A stretch of DNA of 64,000 bases, from contig OZ218953.1 of the NCBI GenBank assembly GCA_965112735.1, positions 992,001-1,056,000 on the forward strand. The letters run 5' to 3'. Shown in pieces: positions 61,307-64,000 of this stretch (position 1 is the stretch's first letter; the number at the start of each line of letters is the position of its first letter). Under the pieces are notes generated by a model. The model did not search any database. It saw nothing but the letters and a program-made list of their open reading frames with translations, and had not been told where the DNA came from. This DNA comes from Phaeosaccion multiseriatum. Lineage: Eukaryota > Ochrophyta, other classes. Both the position numbers and the translations under genes were made by a program.

Positions 61307-63666
61307 ACACGCACACAGGCGGCGTGCTCGTGCGCGCGTCGAGTCAATGTGCTAGTAGCTACCGCAGTCATCGCTCAGATGAGGCCGACGAACGTGGAGG
61401 GGGGGGGGATGGGAGCGGGGGGGGGGTTGGGGTGGGACCTCTCAGCAGGAGCGCAGGCAGCGGGCCGGCAGGGGGGTTCCTGAGGATGAGGGGGAGGAGG
61501 GCTCTGAGCAGGGGTAGTAGTGGTGAGGATACTGACACTGACCGGGAAGGGGAGGGAGAGGGAGAGGGAGAGAGAGAGAGAGAGCTAGAAGCTTCTACGG
61601 GCCGTAACATTCCTCGCAGCAGCCGCCGCAACCGCCGCCGCAGCAACAGCCAGGTTCAGAGTCAGGGGGGGGGGGCTTGCCTCAGCTTTGTGTCTCCCTC
61701 GGCAGGGGCTGACTGGTCATTAGTGCCAAGGGTGAGTGAGTCGAAGGTGACAGAATAAATCCACAAATCTGCTGCCAAGGTCAGCAGATGTAGTCCATCA
61801 GTAGGACCTCCTCCCACTCCTCCTCCTCCTCCTCCTCCTCCTCCTCCTCCTCCTCCTCCTCCTCCTCCTCCTCCTCCTCCTCCTCCTCCTCCTCCTCCTC
61901 CTTCTCCTCCTTTTTTTTTACTCATTCTCCCTTCCCTCCTCCTCCTCCTCCTCCTCCTCCTCTTCCTCCACCTCCTCCTCCTCCTCCCCCTCCTCCTCCC
62001 TCTCCCCCTCCTCCTCCCTCTCCCCCTCCACAGTCTCCAGAAATACGTCGTAAGAGTCCAGAAATGAGGAGGAAAGGCAGCGGAGGCGCAGCAGCAGCAC
62101 TTGGTGATACAGCAACAGGAGTTGGTGATACAGCAACAGGAGTTGGCAAGGGCATAACGGCAGTAGGAGGTATCGCAGGACAGCAGAGTCAGCTGAGCCG
62201 GGGGTTGTGGAAAGGAGGCGCACCAGTTGGTAATACAGGAGGAGGAGGAGGAGGAGGAGGAGGAGGAGGAGGAGGAGGAGGGGAAGGAGGAGGAGGAGGA
62301 GGAGGAGGAGGAGGAGGAGGAGGAGGAGGAGGGGAAGGAGGAGGAGGAGGAGGAGGAGGAGGGGACTTGATGCTGATGGATGAACAGCAGCTGCAGCAAG
62401 GCCGGCAGCAGCAGCTCTACCATCTCCAGATGCAGCAGCTCAAGCAGCAGCAGCAGCAGCAGTTGGCAGTACAGCAACAGCAGCAGCAACAGGAGCTGCT
62501 GTACTCTGTGAACCCCTTCAAGAGGCAAGACGAGGAGCATGTGCTAATGATGCGGACTCATAACCGCCGGAGGTGGAGCCACGTGTTCCCTCGTGGGGCG
62601 GTGGAGCAGCGACAGATGCCTGGTCCTAGCTGGAAGGTGAGGGAGGGAGGGAGGGAGGGAGGGAGGGAGGGAGGGGGGGGAGGGGAGGGAGGGAGGGAGG
62701 GAGGGAGGGACGGAGGGAGGGAGGGAGACTTTTTTGGCTGCTTTGCTTGCTGGTTACTGTGTGTAGAGAGCCAGAGACAGACAGAGACAGACAGGGACAC
62801 ACAGGGACAGACAGAGACAGACAGGGACAGACAGGGCGAGCACGCACATGAGCACCTACCCTCACGCGCACACCCTGACCCTGACCCTGACCCTGACCCT
62901 GACCCATACGCACACCCACACCCCCACCCCCACACACGCACACCCACACCCTGACCCTGCCCCATACGCACCAGTCCCTCTGCCAGCCTGCCCTCCTCCC
63001 GCTCACGACGGACTACCTGCCCCCCCGGGAGGAGCTGGAGCGCAACTACACAGACTCGTTCTACACCCTTACGCTACCCGACACCAGGTATGTACTCACT
63101 TGGCTGACACCAGGCGCTGGCTGATTGGCTGACTGACTGATTATTTGTCTGTCTGTCTGTCTGTCTGCCTGACTGACTGACTGACTGACTGAGTAATTGA
63201 CTGACTGCCTGACTGACTGCCTGACTGACTGCCCGACTTAACGGCCTTACTGACTGCCCATTACCTGACACCAGGCACTACAAGAGCGACCTTGCCCTGC
63301 TGGAGGAGCTCGTTTGCCAGAGGATGGCGCAAGACTTTCAGGTGGGTGGGTTATGTCAATGGATAGGTGGGTAGTAAGTCACTGGGTCGGGAGTAAGTCA
63401 ATGGGTGGGTGGGTGGGTGGGTGGGTGGGTGGGCTGGAGGAAGCCTGTTAAACTCTTGCTATCCCCCCCCCCCCACCCCTCAGCTCGTGGAGGGGGACGT
63501 GGTCAGCAGCGGTAAACTCCTAACCTCCAGCCTGGCCGGGACGGAGCATCTCCACCACCGGGGAGGAAGAGGAGGGACAGGGGGTGGTAAGAAGCTGAGC
63601 AAGCTTAGGGTGGGGGTTTCTGCACACAGAGCCGAGTACAGCTTGGGCTATAACAGGGCGAGTAAG
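47039..63666 (+). CDS. DEPDC5: IML1/DEPDC5, GATOR1 complex subunit (3' truncated)
   Basis: 27 exons in the window: 47039-47364, 47540-47669, 47956-47997, 48353-48478, 48577-48661, 49024-49111, 49259-49358, 49686-50045, 50485-50691, 51239-51353, 51711-51809, 53287-53622, 53926-54460, 54684-54974, 55141-55507, 55671-55763, 56151-56278, 56705-56793, 57307-57468, 57984-58116, 58370-58505, 59349-59796, 61319-61731, 62034-62636, 62975-63087, 63275-63341, 63484-63666. Phases close over 1,925 codons. The N-terminal and SABA regions are clear: [58 protein letters not shown] and HSVPLF. After a long low-complexity insertion the family returns with [31 protein letters not shown] and [12 protein letters not shown]. 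The DEP domain and C terminus lie beyond the window. GATOR1 is the GTPase-activating complex for Rag GTPases that restrains TORC1 on the lysosome or vacuole when amino acids are scarce. Mid-gene exons 17-21 are the least certain. Confidence 0.9.
48664..48870 (+). repeat. (GGATGGCAGY)n decamer array
   Basis: About 20 copies of a 10-bp unit, GGATGGCAGC/T alternating with GGATGGGATGGCAG, directly after the IML1 exon 5 donor (GTACGG at 48662). Related single copies occur at several other places in the window. Confidence 0.93.
50246..50377 (+). repeat. 33-bp minisatellite, four copies
   Basis: GCTACTCTTCTGAACCATCT and its continuation repeat every 33 bp from 50246, 50279, 50312 and 50345, within the IML1 intron 50046-50484. 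Only single-base differences separate copies (TGTGC/TGGGC, ACC/ACT). Confidence 0.93.
50904..51236 (+). repeat. (CTC)n array ending at an IML1 acceptor
   Basis: About 330 bp of CTC trinucleotides with a few CCC, GTC and TTC units, running directly into the CAG acceptor before exon 10 (51239). It effectively replaces the polypyrimidine tract. Confidence 0.96.
52311..53274 (+). repeat. (CCCTA)n pentanucleotide array, about 960 bp, in an IML1 intron
   Basis: Nearly 200 copies of ACCCT with scattered variants (GCCCT, ACTCT, TTCCCT). It fills the intron between 51809 and 53287 after a CT tract (51907-52165). On the minus strand it reads TAGGG. No stop arises in the array in any sense frame, so long Leu-Pro-Tyr-Pro-Thr frames appear; they are not genes. 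Confidence 0.96.
53665..53870 (+). repeat. 26-bp CT-rich minisatellite
   Basis: About seven copies of CTCGCTCATCTCACTCTTTC plus TCCTCT (26 bp, some copies 28 bp) in the IML1 intron before exon 13. It again lies on the 3' side, with the acceptor at 53924-53925. Confidence 0.9.
56066..56119 (-). repeat. Three tandem TTGGTGGTACAG motifs
   Basis: On the plus strand TGTACCACCAACTAC is repeated three times in an IML1 intron, just upstream of the acceptor at 56149-56150. It is the GTTGGTGGTACAG variant of the dispersed CAGTTGGTGATACA motif, in inverse orientation. Confidence 0.8.
56285..56520 (+). repeat. Degenerate minisatellite GGGATGGCAGTGAATGTA
   Basis: The unit GGGATGGCAGTGAATGTA, followed by CAAAGG or GACCTTAATTGAAG, recurs about eight times. 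It contains the same GGATGGCAGT decamer as the array at 48664 and lies at the start of an IML1 intron (donor 56279). Confidence 0.88.
56820..57115 (+). repeat. (CCCT)n array
   Basis: About 295 bp of CCCT/CCCCT tetranucleotides in the IML1 intron between 56793 and 57307, followed by TCTCTCCCC repeats to 57236. Long Leu-Pro-Pro-Ser and Arg-Glu-Gly-Gly frames here are artefacts. Confidence 0.95.
57321..57364 (-). repeat. Two CAGTTGGTGATACA motifs inside an IML1 exon
   Basis: TGTATCACCAACTG at 57321-57334 and TGTATCACCAACTA at 57351-57364, 30 bp apart, antisense to the proposed exon 57307-57468. In the chosen frame they encode CITNC and CITNY inside a Cys-rich segment unlike anything else in IML1. 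The exon may therefore owe this part to the motif rather than to conserved protein. Confidence 0.8.
57985..58110 (+). repeat. 21-bp coding repeat for Lys-Ser-Pro-Arg-Gly heptads
   Basis: Six units of AAGTCCCCCCGGGG plus six or seven bases encode KSPRGMS / KSPRGIP heptads (the last KSPWGIT) in IML1 exon 57984-58116. Ser-Pro followed by a basic residue is a typical proline-directed kinase site, so the block could be multiply phosphorylated. A second GTAAGT inside it (58094) could act as an alternative donor. Confidence 0.75.
58520..58720 (+). repeat. CTC, TTC and TAC trinucleotide blocks
   Basis: Consecutive blocks of CTC, then TTC, then TAC trinucleotides follow the donor at 58506 of an IML1 exon. 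This pyrimidine-rich tract on the 5' side of an intron is an exception to the polarity seen elsewhere. Confidence 0.92.
58738..59108 (+). repeat. 58-bp minisatellite, about 6.5 copies
   Basis: The unit containing AAGCCTTGTTGTTGAGTAAG and ATTCATGCTACCATTCG repeats at exactly 58 bp (AAGCC at 58741, 58799, 58857, 58915, 58973). One internally deleted copy and a last partial copy follow. It is AT-richer and far less simple than the other repeats here. It lies in the IML1 intron 58506-59348. Confidence 0.95.
60110..61318 (+). repeat. (CA)n/(CACT)n array with a 456-bp internal duplication
   Basis: About 1.2 kb of CA dinucleotides with CACT and CATA variants, running into the CAG acceptor at 61316-61318 of IML1. 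The pattern from about 60390 is repeated from about 60846; for example, the ACTCACACACACATACAC pattern is at 60443 and again at 60899. This is a 456-bp segmental duplication inside the array. Confidence 0.93.
61815..61910 (+). repeat. (CTC)n array before an IML1 acceptor
   Basis: CTC trinucleotides, a poly-T break at 61912-61919 and more CTC/CCCCTC to 62030 fill the 3' side of the IML1 intron that ends at 62031-62033. Confidence 0.93.
62098..62132 (+). repeat. Tandem CAGTTGGTGATACA motifs in an IML1 exon
   Basis: CACTTGGTGATACA at 62098-62111 and GAGTTGGTGATACA at 62119-62132, 21 bp apart, then a decayed GAGTTGGCAAG. A related CCAGTTGGTAATACA lies at 62223-62237. Here the frame gives [16 protein letters not shown], unlike the QLVIQ reading of the same motif in the CFAP54-like gene. 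Confidence 0.85.
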
Positions 63667-63725
63667 GTACGTGTGTGTGTTTGTGTGTGTATGTGTGTAT
63701 GTGTGTGTGTATGTGTGAGTGTGAG

Positions 63726-63781
<56 letters not shown>

Positions 63782-64000
63782 TGTGTATGTGTGTGTGAGT
63801 GTGTGTATGTGTGTGTGTGTGTTCGTGGTTGGGTGGGAGGACGAGAAATCTGCGGACACGGTTGTCTGTAACCTCCTCCACCCAACCCCCCCCCCGCGCT
63901 CCTCCCTCACCCCTACCCCTCCCCCATCTCCCCCCCCCCCCTCCCTTCCCTTCCCCTCCCCTCACTCCCTCCCCCCCGTCGACAACCAAACTATACACAA
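63667..64000 (+). other. 5' part of an IML1 intron
   Basis: Starts at the donor GTACGTGTGTGTG after exon 27 and continues as a GT/GTAT repeat to about 63825. A C-rich stretch with runs of CCCCTCCC follows. No further exon was recognised before the window ends. Confidence 0.7.

Noticed and set aside
60076-61758. Long Thr-His frames of 478 and 560 codons
   Set aside because: Translation of a CA/CACT array. Only the end after 61318 belongs to an IML1 exon.

Overview
This is nuclear DNA from a eukaryote. The genes carry many introns with GT-AG borders (a few GC-AG), there are no operons, and the products are eukaryote-specific. They include a ciliary central-apparatus protein, a meiotic recombinase, a SMYD-type SET/MYND protein and the GATOR1 subunit IML1/DEPDC5. 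The CFAP54-like gene implies a flagellated cell at some life stage, and DMC1 implies meiosis. The high GC content, secreted proteins with Pro-Thr-Ala-Pro linkers, and an extremely microsatellite-rich genome suggest a stramenopile such as an ochrophyte alga, but that placement is inference. No rRNA, tRNA, CRISPR array or autonomous transposon was seen.

Layout. (1) 154-9349 (+): 3'-terminal ~2,500 codons of a CFAP54-like gene. (2) 10885-13860 (+): complete DMC1 in 11 exons, followed by a frameshifted duplicate of its tenth exon (14887-15045) next to a short inverted-repeat element. (3) 27296-15986 (-): a complete 23-exon gene for a large surface protein with signal peptide, beta-propeller-like repeats, Cys-rich region, Pro/Thr linkers, about eight membrane spans and an acidic tail. 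(4) 27481-32078 (+): an EF-hand protein, transcribed divergently from gene 3 across 184 bp. (5) 32550-34764 (+): SMYD-type protein. (6) 35817-34821 (-): Ser/Asp-rich protein, 5' end unresolved, tail to tail with gene 5. (7) 36136-37189 (+): small VOC-fold protein with a likely mitochondrial leader. (8) 38204-46134 (+): a probably secreted protein with an SGNH-hydrolase-like front and four duplicated carbohydrate-binding-like modules. (9) 47039 to beyond 63666 (+): IML1/DEPDC5, 27 exons in the window, 3' end missing.

Exon models were built by hand from splice sites plus protein continuity. For every multi-exon gene the intron phases close without a stop, which is the main support for models whose family is not recognised. 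The genes do not form one pathway; they look like ordinary eukaryotic neighbours.

The most unusual feature is repeat architecture. Microsatellites sit against splice sites with strand polarity: purine-rich or GT-rich after donors, pyrimidine-rich or CA-rich before acceptors, and mirror-imaged in the minus-strand gene. A 14-base motif (CAGTTGGTGATACA and close variants) recurs more than 15 times on both strands, in exons in several reading frames and in introns. A 10-base GGATGGCAGT unit is also scattered and locally amplified. Long reading frames running through these repeats (for example 28959-30233, 51601-53214, 60076-61758) are not genes as such.
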